From assembly GCF_032302195.1 (NCBI RefSeq), contig NZ_CP135275.1, positions 4,030,001 through 4,094,000 on the forward strand: a stretch of DNA of 64,000 bases, in the 5' to 3' direction. A model generated the notes under the pieces. That model saw only the letters and a list, made by a program, of their open reading frames with translations. It was not told the origin of the DNA and made no database searches. Below are positions 8,719 to 16,726 of the stretch, one piece after another. The translations under genes and the position numbers were made by a program. How positions within the stretch are numbered: the stretch's first letter is position 1; the number at the start of each line of letters is the position of its first letter. The DNA comes from Paenibacillus sp. MMS20-IR301. GTDB taxonomy: Bacteria; Bacillota; Bacilli; Paenibacillales; Paenibacillaceae.

Positions 8719-11139
8719 TCACTGTTCTCTGCTCTTTTGTCTCTTTTGTTTTCTGCGTTGCTCTCTTACGACACACCTTACTCCTTTAAAGAAGTCACCA
8801 TTTACCATCATCAGAACCCCATCAAGCATAGCCATGTTGATCCTCCCGCCGGTCATCCTCGCCAGCCCCCGGAAAGGCATATGATAGACCGACATCATCA
8901 TCAGGTTAGCTGTACTGCGCTTGCCGGCCTTGACCAGCAACCAATGCATGAACACCATTAGGCGGTAAGTAAATCTTGCAGCTGCTCCCCTGGCATACTG
9001 GCACTGGGCAAGCGTATCATTGTAACCCAGCGGCTGCATGCGGTCCCAATCCGGAACAGGTGCTTTAGTACCGAGCAGATGTTCAAATTCATCTAAAGGA
9101 ATATGGTTAACCAGACCCGAATAATAGGCTGGAAGCTTTTCTTTGTCATAGGGGAGCGGCGTACGGGTACCTTCCACAAATAGCAGTCCTTCGAGCTGTA
9201 TATCAGCACTTGAGGCTCCTAAATAAATGCTGTATTCTGCCTCTTCAATCTCCCATCTGTTCGTCTTCACATTGAAATAACGGAAGGTTTTATCGTCAAA
9301 AGCCAAACTAACTGTCCGGGTCTCGCCCGCATACAGATATATTTTGGTAAATGCCTTCAATTCTTTTTTCGCCCTAAAAATCTTATCCGACCGGCAGCCA
9401 ACATACAGCTGAACAATTTCCAATCCGGGAACCCCGCCGCTATTCGTCAGCTCAAAGGCTACATGACTCTTGGATACCTGAAGATTGGAGTAAGCAAATG
9501 TGGTATAGCTAAGCCCATAACCAAAAGGAAAAAGAACTTCCTTATCAGTTGTGTCATAGTAACGATAGCCTATATAAATACCCTCCCTGTATTCCACGCT
9601 AACCTCCTTCCCCGGAAAGCTGTGATATGAAGGTGTATCTGCATAGCTCAGGGGATAAGTTTCGGCCAGCTTTCCTGAAGGATTCACTTCACCTGTTAAA
9701 ATCCTTACAATCGCCTCGCCCCCCGCCTGTCCGGCCAGATAACCATGAACTAAACCTTTCACCTTATGAATCCATGGCATTTCTATTGCAGAGCCGCAGG
9801 AAAGAATGACTACTATATTGGAGTTAACCTCATGCACCGCGTTCAGTAAATCAGTTTGATTCTCCGGAAGCCTCATACTCTGCCTGTCCAGTCCTTCCGC
9901 CTCCGTTACTTCATCCAGTCCCAGAAAAAGCAGCACAACCTCTGCCTTAGCGGCGAGGCTTACTGCCTTTCTGCGTTTCCATGCATCCCCTTTCCCGTAA
10001 CGCTCAAATCCGGGCTCATATCCGATGCCGGCAATACCGGACTGCTCCAGACATCCGAGGACGTTATCGGTTAGGGTCGGGTTTACAATCGATGATCCTG
10101 CGCCCTGAAACCGCGGTTTTTCCGCAAAATCTCCAATGACCGCAAGCCTGGTTTCTTTTCTTAGGGGAAGTATGTCTTCTTCATTTTTTAGTAAAACGAT
10201 AGATTCTTCTGCGGCCGACCGGGCTATCTCATGATGTTCGATTACAGAAAACGCTTTGGTTTGCCCGACAGCCGACCCTGTTGAATAGATCAAATCCAGC
10301 AGTCTATCTGTGCATTCGTCCAGCACTGATTCTGAGAGCATGCCGCTGCGGATCGCGCGAATGATCTCCTCATTCGTCTCACCTGCTGTTCCTGGCATTT
10401 CCAGTTCATTGCCGGCCAGCATTCCTGCTACACGGTCATTACTGCCGCCCCAATCAGTAACAACAACACCTTTATACCCCCATTCCCCGCGTAAAATCTC
10501 CTGCATTAGATGGATATTTTCATTCGTATAGCTTCCATTTAACTGATTATAGGAAGACATAACCGCCTTTGTCTCTCCCTCTTTAATAGCAATTTCAAAT
10601 GCAGTCAGATATATTTCCCTGAGTGTTCGTTCATCAACAATCGTATCAATCGACATCCGTCTTTCCTCCTGGTTGTTCACTGCAAAATGCTTCACACAGG
10701 CGGAAATCCCGTTTGCTTGAATGCCGCGGATATAGCCGGCAGCCAGCTTGCCGGCCAGATACGGGTCTTCACTGAAATATTCGAAGTTCCGCCCGCACAA
10801 CGGGTTTCTTTTCATATTAATCCCGGGGCCGAGCAGAACATTAACCTGCTGCGCTGCCGCTTCTTGTCCCAGGCATTCACCCAGCTTCTCCGCCAGCTCA
10901 ACGTTCCAGCTGTTAGCGATAGTCGCAGCAGCCGGATAACAGGTTGCCGGCAGGCTGGCATTAAGCCCGAGATGATCTGCCGCTGCCGCCTGCTTGCGGA
11001 TTCCATGCGGCCCGTCCGCCAGAAAGATACCGGGGATGCCTAGACGATCAATATTTTGTGTAGTCCAGAAGTCTTTTCCTGACATCAGAGAGGCCTTCTC
11101 CTCCAAGGTCATTTTCCCGATCAAATGTGCATATTTCAT
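8719..11139 (-). CDS. Beta-glucosidase-like GH3 enzyme
   Basis: An 806-residue glycoside hydrolase family 3 protein with the standard domain order. The N-terminal TIM-barrel domain (about 5-240) has substrate-binding motifs (ADGPHG, GRNFEYFSEDP, CVKHFAVNNQE) and the catalytic nucleophile D229 in GVVVTDWGG. The GH3 C-terminal domain starts at about 310 (SIVLLKNEEDILPL), and a fibronectin III-like domain lies near 560-630. The final ~150 residues extend beyond the usual end and contain a short hydrophobic stretch. There is no signal peptide. It overlaps the glf stop by 4 bp (ATGA), so it is the last gene of the galactofuranose-type operon. Its substrate (beta-glucoside or another beta-linked sugar) cannot be fixed from sequence. 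Confidence 0.93.
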   Translation of the reverse strand: MKYAHLIGKMTLEEKASLMSGKDFWTTQNIDRLGIPGIFLADGPHGIRKQAAAADHLGLNASLPATCYPAAATIANSWNVELAEKLGECLGQEAAAQQVNVLLGPGINMKRNPLCGRNFEYFSEDPYLAGKLAAGYIRGIQANGISACVKHFAVNNQEERRMSIDTIVDERTLREIYLTAFEIAIKEGETKAVMSSYNQLNGSYTNENIHLMQEILRGEWGYKGVVVTDWGGSNDRVAGMLAGNELEMPGTAGETNEEIIRAIRSGMLSESVLDECTDRLLDLIYSTGSAVGQTKAFSVIEHHEIARSAAEESIVLLKNEEDILPLRKETRLAVIGDFAEKPRFQGAGSSIVNPTLTDNVLGCLEQSGIAGIGYEPGFERYGKGDAWKRRKAVSLAAKAEVVLLFLGLDEVTEAEGLDRQSMRLPENQTDLLNAVHEVNSNIVVILSCGSAIEMPWIHKVKGLVHGYLAGQAGGEAIVRILTGEVNPSGKLAETYPLSYADTPSYHSFPGKEVSVEYREGIYIGYRYYDTTDKEVLFPFGYGLSYTTFAYSNLQVSKSHVAFELTNSGGVPGLEIVQLYVGCRSDKIFRAKKELKAFTKIYLYAGETRTVSLAFDDKTFRYFNVKTNRWEIEEAEYSIYLGASSADIQLEGLLFVEGTRTPLPYDKEKLPAYYSGLVNHIPLDEFEHLLGTKAPVPDWDRMQPLGYNDTLAQCQYARGAAARFTYRLMVFMHWLLVKAGKRSTANLMMMSVYHMPFRGLARMTGGRINMAMLDGVLMMVNGDFFKGVRCVVREQRRKQKRQKSREQ

Positions 11140-12242
11140 CCAAACTCCCGCTTGACCACACTTAACGCCTCAGCGATCACCTGATGCATATCAAAATATC
11201 TGTACAGCCCTAACCGTCCTCCCAGCAGCACATTAGGCATTTGCTCCGCCAGTTCACGGTACCTTCTGTATTTTTCATTATTGCCGCCGTCATTCAAAGG
11301 ATAGTAGGGCTCATCCCCTTTGCTCCAGGACTTTGGATATTCCTTCGTGATGACAGTCTTGGGCTGAGTCCCGAATTCAAAATGCTTATGCTCAATGATC
11401 CGGGTATACGGGGTCTCGGCATCGGTATAATTCACAACTGCATTTCCCTGATGGTTCGGCTGATCCAGCACAACAGACTCGAAGCTCAAGCTCCGGTATT
11501 CCAGTTCACCAAATCTGTAGTCGAAAAACTGGTCGATCATACCTGTGTAAACAATCCTCGGGTACTCCTCTAAATACATCTCTTTGTCCGCAAAAAAGTC
11601 CTGGTTCAGCTCTACGTGAATGGATACGTCCGAAAGCAGCTTTTCAATGATTGGGGTATAGCCGCCGACAGGGATTCCCTGATAGGTGTCATTGAAGTAG
11701 TTGTTATCATAGGTGAACCGGACCGGGAGCCGTTTAATAATGAAGGAAGGCAGCTCGGATGCTTTACGCCCCCACTGCTTTTCACTGTAGCCCTTCACCA
11801 GCTTTTCATACAGATCCTTTCCTACCAGCGAAATGGCCTGCTCCTCCAGATTTTCCGGCTTAATGATCCCGGCAGCTGCTGTCTGCTGCGCAATTCTGGC
11901 CATCGCCTCCGCAGGCGTAACCGTTCCCCACAGCTGGTTAAAGGTATTCATATTAAACGGCAGATTATAAATTTCACCTTTGTAATTGGCGATCGGGCTG
12001 TTGGTATAGCGGTTAAACTCTGCGAATTGATTAATGTAGTCCCAGATTTCCTTACTGTTCGTGTGGAAAATGTGAGCGCCATATTTATGCACCTGTATAC
12101 CCTCAATGTTCTCGGTATAGATATTCCCGCCGATATGCTTCCGCTTGTCGATCACCTTTACACGTTTCCCCCGCCGGGCCGCTTCATAAGCAAAGACACT
12201 GCCGAATAGCCCCGAGCCTACCACCAGATAGTCGTATTTCAT
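11136..12242 (-). CDS. glf: UDP-galactopyranose mutase
   Basis: A flavoenzyme that interconverts UDP-galactopyranose and UDP-galactofuranose, the donor for galactofuranose-containing glycans. It opens with a Rossmann FAD motif (YLVVGSGLFGSVFAYEAA), followed by family motifs: KHIGGNIYTE, the KYGAHIFHT segment, YSEKQWGRKASELP, GGYTPIIEKLL and ITKEYPKSW. Length (368 aa) is normal. The ATG at 12242 has AAGG eight bases upstream and is preferred to the in-frame GTG three codons earlier. It lies 16 bp after the glycosyltransferase stop and overlaps the next gene by 4 bp. Its presence implies that a galactofuranosylated product is made or remodelled by this operon. Confidence 0.95.
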   Translation of the reverse strand: MKYDYLVVGSGLFGSVFAYEAARRGKRVKVIDKRKHIGGNIYTENIEGIQVHKYGAHIFHTNSKEIWDYINQFAEFNRYTNSPIANYKGEIYNLPFNMNTFNQLWGTVTPAEAMARIAQQTAAAGIIKPENLEEQAISLVGKDLYEKLVKGYSEKQWGRKASELPSFIIKRLPVRFTYDNNYFNDTYQGIPVGGYTPIIEKLLSDVSIHVELNQDFFADKEMYLEEYPRIVYTGMIDQFFDYRFGELEYRSLSFESVVLDQPNHQGNAVVNYTDAETPYTRIIEHKHFEFGTQPKTVITKEYPKSWSKGDEPYYPLNDGGNNEKYRRYRELAEQMPNVLLGGRLGLYRYFDMHQVIAEALSVVKREFG

Positions 12243-12258
12243 ATTGGGCACCTTACTC

Positions 12259-13275
12259 TCAATTAAATCCCACGATCTTCCGGGAAACCTTATAAGCAGA
12301 TACCGTTATACTGCGGCCCAGATATCCCGGTATGTTCATTAATCTGCCCATTACCCCGTACCGGATCGTATTGTACAATTCCATATCTTTTTCTTTGATG
12401 TACTTCCACAGCTCTTTTTTCTTCTGTAAGTTCTCTTCCTGCTTAGAACGGATTAAGAGTATAGTGGAAATGACCGTGATAATCTCAAGGTAGTTCAGCA
12501 TATACTGGCGCAGCTTCGGGCTTACAATTTCTTCCATTTCCAATCCGTCGATCATCAGTTTATTTACTTTCAGCTGCTGATCAATTCTGGCGATCATAAC
12601 CTTCTCGTTAACGGACTGATCTTCTCTCCCGATAAAATACCGGTAGAAATCCGCATTCACATAATAGATCCGTTCCACTTTCTCCAGCGGCTTGAACACA
12701 AACAGATTGTCTACATAAAAGGTATGCTCCGGCAGCCTGAACTGGCAATCTTTCAGCAGATTCGTCCGGTAGATGATCGAGTGCATCAGAATATACTGGC
12801 CCTTGCGGAAGCTCTGAATGTCGTCCCAGGTAAAAATCCGGTCCTCCGGAAAGTTTCTGTCATACTTCATAACCTTCCGGTGCTTTTTCCCCTGCTTCTC
12901 GTAGACAAAATTGCTGACTACCATATCCACCGGCGCGTCTTCTGTAATCAACTTCTTCAGCGTCGCCAGTATTTTCTGATACGCCTTTCTGTCTACCCAA
13001 TCATCACTGTCCACTACCTTTACGAAAAATCCGGAAGCATGGCTGATCCCTGTATTCACCGCACCGCCATGCCCCAAATTTTGCTGATGCACCACTTTTA
13101 CCATCGATGGATACTTTGCCTCATAGTCCTCGGCAATCATTCCAGTCTGATCACTGGACCCATCATTGATGATCAAGATTTCAATTTCTTCTCCCTCAAC
13201 AAGCAGGCTGCTGATACAACGGTCCAAGTAATCCTGCGAATTATAGCAGGGGATTATGAAAGACAATAGTTTCAT
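12259..13275 (-). CDS. Family 2 glycosyltransferase
   Basis: A 338-residue GT-A fold transferase. The N-terminus has the GT2 pattern FIIPCYNSQDYLDRCI, then the nucleotide-binding acidic motif LIINDGSSDQTG, the GHGGAVNTGI loop and the metal-binding VVDSDDWVD. No long hydrophobic segment is evident, so it is cytoplasmic or peripheral. It resembles capsule or teichoic-acid type transferases (WcaA-like). With glf immediately downstream, a galactofuranosyl or other glycosyl transfer to a lipid or polymer acceptor is plausible. Its partner is probably the GtrA-like membrane protein upstream, as GtrA/GT2 pairs commonly handle polyprenyl-linked sugars. Donor and acceptor are not readable from sequence. 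Confidence 0.92.
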   Translation of the reverse strand: MKLLSFIIPCYNSQDYLDRCISSLLVEGEEIEILIINDGSSDQTGMIAEDYEAKYPSMVKVVHQQNLGHGGAVNTGISHASGFFVKVVDSDDWVDRKAYQKILATLKKLITEDAPVDMVVSNFVYEKQGKKHRKVMKYDRNFPEDRIFTWDDIQSFRKGQYILMHSIIYRTNLLKDCQFRLPEHTFYVDNLFVFKPLEKVERIYYVNADFYRYFIGREDQSVNEKVMIARIDQQLKVNKLMIDGLEMEEIVSPKLRQYMLNYLEIITVISTILLIRSKQEENLQKKKELWKYIKEKDMELYNTIRYGVMGRLMNIPGYLGRSITVSAYKVSRKIVGFN

Positions 13276-13301
13276 TCACACTAACCTCTTTTTATTCTTT
13301 T

Positions 13302-13898
13302 TTAAGCTGAAATCTGCTTTTTATCTTCTCTGAAAATAATTTTCAGGATCGGGAAGTAGACCCAGAATGAAATAGCGGCATTAATGATCATCGTAATCAG
13401 GTCAGCAGCTGTTTCACCAGTTTTTCCAAACCTGTCAATAAAGAATTGGTATATCGGGTCCTTATACCAGCCCTGAAGCGCCCCGGCACAAAGGGTAATC
13501 ATAATGTAGGCGATCAGATACCAGACAGCCGCCTTGTAAATGTTCCCTTTTGATCGGAAAGTGATATTCCGCTGGGCAAAGAAATTAATAATCTGGGCAA
13601 TCCCCAGCGTCAGCTGAACGGCAATAAAGTAGGCCAGCCCGCCCCCGCCGCCGGAAGAAATAGGCCCCAAAGGATAGTTAAAGATGTAGTAGGGCGATCC
13701 GTCAGCATTATAGCCCACCGGTAAGATTTGAAAATTGTGAGCTTCAAGCGCCGTGCCGCTAAAAGCAGCTTTTAATACCGGCATCAAAATCATCTGAAAC
13801 ACCGTAATCCCGTTGCTGAGCAGAAAAAACATAATAAACTGGGCAATTTTCGGGTGTTTAAGACTGTAATTATTCCAGAACGCTTTAATTCCGCTCAT
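13302..13898 (-). CDS. GtrA-like polytopic membrane protein
   Basis: About 198 residues with four hydrophobic segments (about 17-40, 85-115, 125-145 and 160-185) and the GtrA-family pattern AQIINFFAQRNITFRSK in the middle. GtrA proteins are thought to move polyprenyl-phosphate sugars across the membrane. The chosen ATG at 13898 has AAGGA ten bases upstream; the GTG at 13907 is too close to that site. The gene overlaps the end of the GH2 gene by 14 bp. An unusual glycine-rich loop (SSGGGGGL) follows the first hydrophobic segment. It pairs naturally with the GT2 gene 26 bp downstream. Confidence 0.82.
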   Translation of the reverse strand: MSGIKAFWNNYSLKHPKIAQFIMFFLLSNGITVFQMILMPVLKAAFSGTALEAHNFQILPVGYNADGSPYYIFNYPLGPISSGGGGGLAYFIAVQLTLGIAQIINFFAQRNITFRSKGNIYKAAVWYLIAYIMITLCAGALQGWYKDPIYQFFIDRFGKTGETAADLITMIINAAISFWVYFPILKIIFREDKKQISA

Positions 13899-16284
13899 TG
13901 CTGCCACGTCCTTCTATATTTACACTAAAGCGCAGGACCACCGGCTCTGTCTGATGGGTTGAGATGGTTAAGGTGCCGTTGCCCGCTGCGCCGGTTGACC
14001 TGATATAGGTTCCGCACATGCCTCCCTCTGCTGTAACGCAGTCCGGACCAATGATTTCAATGTTTCCTTCTGCTTTCAGGAATACAGGCAGATGAGAGTA
14101 TGTGGCATTATTGTTGTTAATATCGGTCACCCGGATGCGGATTGACGCGACATCATAAGTCTCTGCTTCAGTCAGGCTGGTGCCGCTGACCATAGTTTCC
14201 AGGTGAAGGCTGGCGTTAGAAGCCTTAGTAACCTCAGCAACAACCTTGCCGTTTTTGACCGCCTCAAAGCGGTACACCGGAGCAGACACGCCCCAATTCT
14301 CAATATATTTAAAGAACAGGCGGTAAAAGGTTACCGGGGAGACCAGATGCCGCAGCATGACCCACATCGCCTTAAAAATATACTTTGGCGGCAGAGCGGT
14401 ACCGAAGCGTTGGATGGCCAGCAGGCATTCTTTGATGGCTTCGGCTTTCTTGTGCGAATATTTCTCGCCCTCTTCAATTACATTTCCCACTGTGTCGTAG
14501 AATTCAATAGGAGGATGCGGTAAATGGCGGTACTTTTTGTTGACCGGCATAAATTCCCGGATCATCCGCTCATTTTTATACAGGCGTACTGAGTCCGCAT
14601 TCGTGAAAATATAATTTTCACCAACAGCACCGCCGGGATAATCACCGATATGCATATCTGAGCCGACCTCAAGAACCGGCGCTTCTTCCGAGAAGCTCGC
14701 ATAGACCTTTGAAGCAAGCTTGGGATTACGGTAAATATCCATGATGCCGTGGTAACAAATACGGTCTCCTGAGCCAAAGTCGCCATGCGTCTGGTAGTCA
14801 AACATGCACCAGCCAAAGGCACCTGCGATATCTTCTCTTTTATACACTTCATTCAGTACGTTGGCATGGCGGATCGCATGGGACAGCCGGTGCGTAGGCG
14901 TATCTGTCGATTTGGTCGGGAACATGTGGCCATTGAATTCGGCAATCAGATATCCTTTGCTCTTGTTAGGCGAAATCAGCCATCTTGGCAGCAGTCCGCC
15001 ATTCTTGCCTGTATGAGAGAAGTCGTTGAAGGCATACACATCCTCCAGCAGACTGCTTCTCCACAGGAACCGGACACCGCTGGTCTGTCTGCTCTGATCC
15101 AGACGGCGGGCAATTTCATTGGTTCTGGTGTACAAGGCATCATCGTCCTGGGATTCGTTCACACGTACGCCCCAGAGAATGATAGAAGGATGGTTCCGGT
15201 ACTGCATGATCATTTCTCCGACATTCTCACAGACGATCCGCTTCCATTCATCATCGTTTTTGATATGCTGCCATCCGGGTGTTTCGGTGAAGACAAGCAA
15301 TCCCATGCGGTCACAGGCATCCAGAAAGTGCTGCGACTGGGGATAATGGGAAGTGCGGACCGCGTTGACATGCAGCTCTTCCTTCAGAATCCGGGCATCC
15401 TCAATCTGCATAGATGCCGGCATGGCATATCCCACATGAGCATAGCTCTGATGGCGGTTGACCCCGCGGATCTTATACTTCCGGCCATTCAGATAGAATC
15501 CGTCGCCGCGAAACACAGCCTGGCGGAAGCCAAAAGACACAGTATACTCGTCAATGATCTCTCCCTGCTGATTTCTCAGAGCGGCTATCAGGGTGTACAG
15601 ATATGGCGTTTCCGGACTCCACGGCTGAGCGTTATCCACAGGGATACTGCATTTATCAATTACTGTTCCAAGCGCATTCAGGCTCTTGTGCCCCACTACC
15701 TTCTGCTGCTGGTCCAATATGCTTAACTCCAGCGTATGGCTTGTATCAGGACGGCTGATCGTAACATCGATCAGGGCCTGCTTCATATCCGGCGTCTGGA
15801 CAAACACATCTTCAACATAGCTCTGCTCTGCAAGGAGAAGCCATGCTTCACGGTACATTCCGCCATAGGTCATATAATCAATGACATGGCCAAACGGCGG
15901 CACGTTAGCATCCTCACGCGTATTCAGCCGGACTACAATTCTGTTCTCTACCCCGTACAGCACCTTATCCGTTATTTCAATCCGAAATGCCGTATAACCG
16001 CCGTAATGGGTCATTAATTTCTCGCCGTTCACAAAAATATCTGCTACATGGGCAGCGCCGTCAAACTGGAGAAACAGGCGCCGGCCTTTCCATAGCTCAG
16101 GTACATTCAGATGACGTCTGTAACCGCAGATCATCTGGCAGGCGCTTTCCTCCATATAATGAACAGGCACTTCCTTCGAGGTGTGGGGCAGCCTTACGGC
16201 TGTCCCCTCCTCTGTGAAGTTAATAAATGCATTGGTAATGTTCTCTACAAAACTCCATCCATCACAGATACTGATTTTTCTCAT
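13885..16284 (-). CDS. GH2-family beta-galactosidase/beta-glycosidase
   Basis: A 799-residue glycoside hydrolase family 2 enzyme. Residues 1-155 form the sugar-binding jelly-roll, about 160-265 the Ig-like domain, and 266-560 the TIM barrel with motifs KIRGVNRHQSYAHVG and TSHYPQS. The probable acid/base is E377 (WGVRVNES) and the nucleophile E449 (LIAEFNGHMFPTK). The C-terminal 240 residues hold extra beta-domains. It has no signal peptide. E377 sits in a slightly unusual context: family members more often read NE preceded by W-S-x-G. RBS GGAG precedes the ATG. It could be a beta-galactosidase, beta-glucuronidase or related enzyme; the glf neighbour favours a galactose-containing substrate. 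Confidence 0.9.
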   Translation of the reverse strand: MRKISICDGWSFVENITNAFINFTEEGTAVRLPHTSKEVPVHYMEESACQMICGYRRHLNVPELWKGRRLFLQFDGAAHVADIFVNGEKLMTHYGGYTAFRIEITDKVLYGVENRIVVRLNTREDANVPPFGHVIDYMTYGGMYREAWLLLAEQSYVEDVFVQTPDMKQALIDVTISRPDTSHTLELSILDQQQKVVGHKSLNALGTVIDKCSIPVDNAQPWSPETPYLYTLIAALRNQQGEIIDEYTVSFGFRQAVFRGDGFYLNGRKYKIRGVNRHQSYAHVGYAMPASMQIEDARILKEELHVNAVRTSHYPQSQHFLDACDRMGLLVFTETPGWQHIKNDDEWKRIVCENVGEMIMQYRNHPSIILWGVRVNESQDDDALYTRTNEIARRLDQSRQTSGVRFLWRSSLLEDVYAFNDFSHTGKNGGLLPRWLISPNKSKGYLIAEFNGHMFPTKSTDTPTHRLSHAIRHANVLNEVYKREDIAGAFGWCMFDYQTHGDFGSGDRICYHGIMDIYRNPKLASKVYASFSEEAPVLEVGSDMHIGDYPGGAVGENYIFTNADSVRLYKNERMIREFMPVNKKYRHLPHPPIEFYDTVGNVIEEGEKYSHKKAEAIKECLLAIQRFGTALPPKYIFKAMWVMLRHLVSPVTFYRLFFKYIENWGVSAPVYRFEAVKNGKVVAEVTKASNASLHLETMVSGTSLTEAETYDVASIRIRVTDINNNNATYSHLPVFLKAEGNIEIIGPDCVTAEGGMCGTYIRSTGAAGNGTLTISTHQTEPVVLRFSVNIEGRGSNERN

Positions 16285-16302
16285 CTACTTATCTCCATCT
16301 AT

Positions 16303-16725
16303 TCATTTTGAAGTGGTAACGGTAAAGATTAATCGTTCCGTTCTGGATTGCTTCATGAAGCTTGAGATGATTGAAGCAAGGCTACCGGCAGCAAAGATAA
16401 TGCCGAAAACAATGACTGCCTGCGGATTTCCTCCGATAAAATTAACACCATTCACAACATCCGATAATGTCGGAAAGCCTAAGTAAAGATGCCATGAGAG
16501 CGCTACGCCAAAGCAGACTGCAGGTAATAGAGGAGCAAAATAATAGTTTTTCGTCCATACCACCAATTCTCCCAGGAAGCCGGCGATAATCAGACCAAAG
16601 GTAATAAAGGAGAAGGTCCGGTCGCCGTAATCAAACAGGATAAAGGCGATGTTTCCGGCAAGCATCAGGCAGGATGCCAGAAACCCGATCCAGAAGCCAG
16701 GCGTTCTGTCTTTGAATAAGACCAT
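16303..16725 (-). CDS. Small four-TM membrane protein of the glycan operon
   Basis: About 140 residues with four hydrophobic helices and short loops (first helix after MVLFKDRTPGFW; last helix near AVIVFGIIFAAGSLAS). I do not recognise the family. The ATG at 16725 is chosen because a strong RBS (GGGGGGAAA) lies just upstream, inside the end of the GH3 gene, whose stop is only one base away. It is sandwiched between two glycosidase genes in a tight operon, so it probably works with the membrane-tethered GH3 encoded directly upstream, for example as an anchor or transport partner. That role is inferred from context only. Confidence 0.8.
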   Translation of the reverse strand: MVLFKDRTPGFWIGFLASCLMLAGNIAFILFDYGDRTFSFITFGLIIAGFLGELVVWTKNYYFAPLLPAVCFGVALSWHLYLGFPTLSDVVNGVNFIGGNPQAVIVFGIIFAAGSLASIISSFMKQSRTERLIFTVTTSK

Positions 16726-16726
16726 T

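Noticed and set aside
14785..15726. Long plus-strand frame of 313 codons
   Set aside because: It is antisense to the well-supported GH2 gene, with no ribosome site or protein-like motifs; such shadows are common in GC-richer genes.
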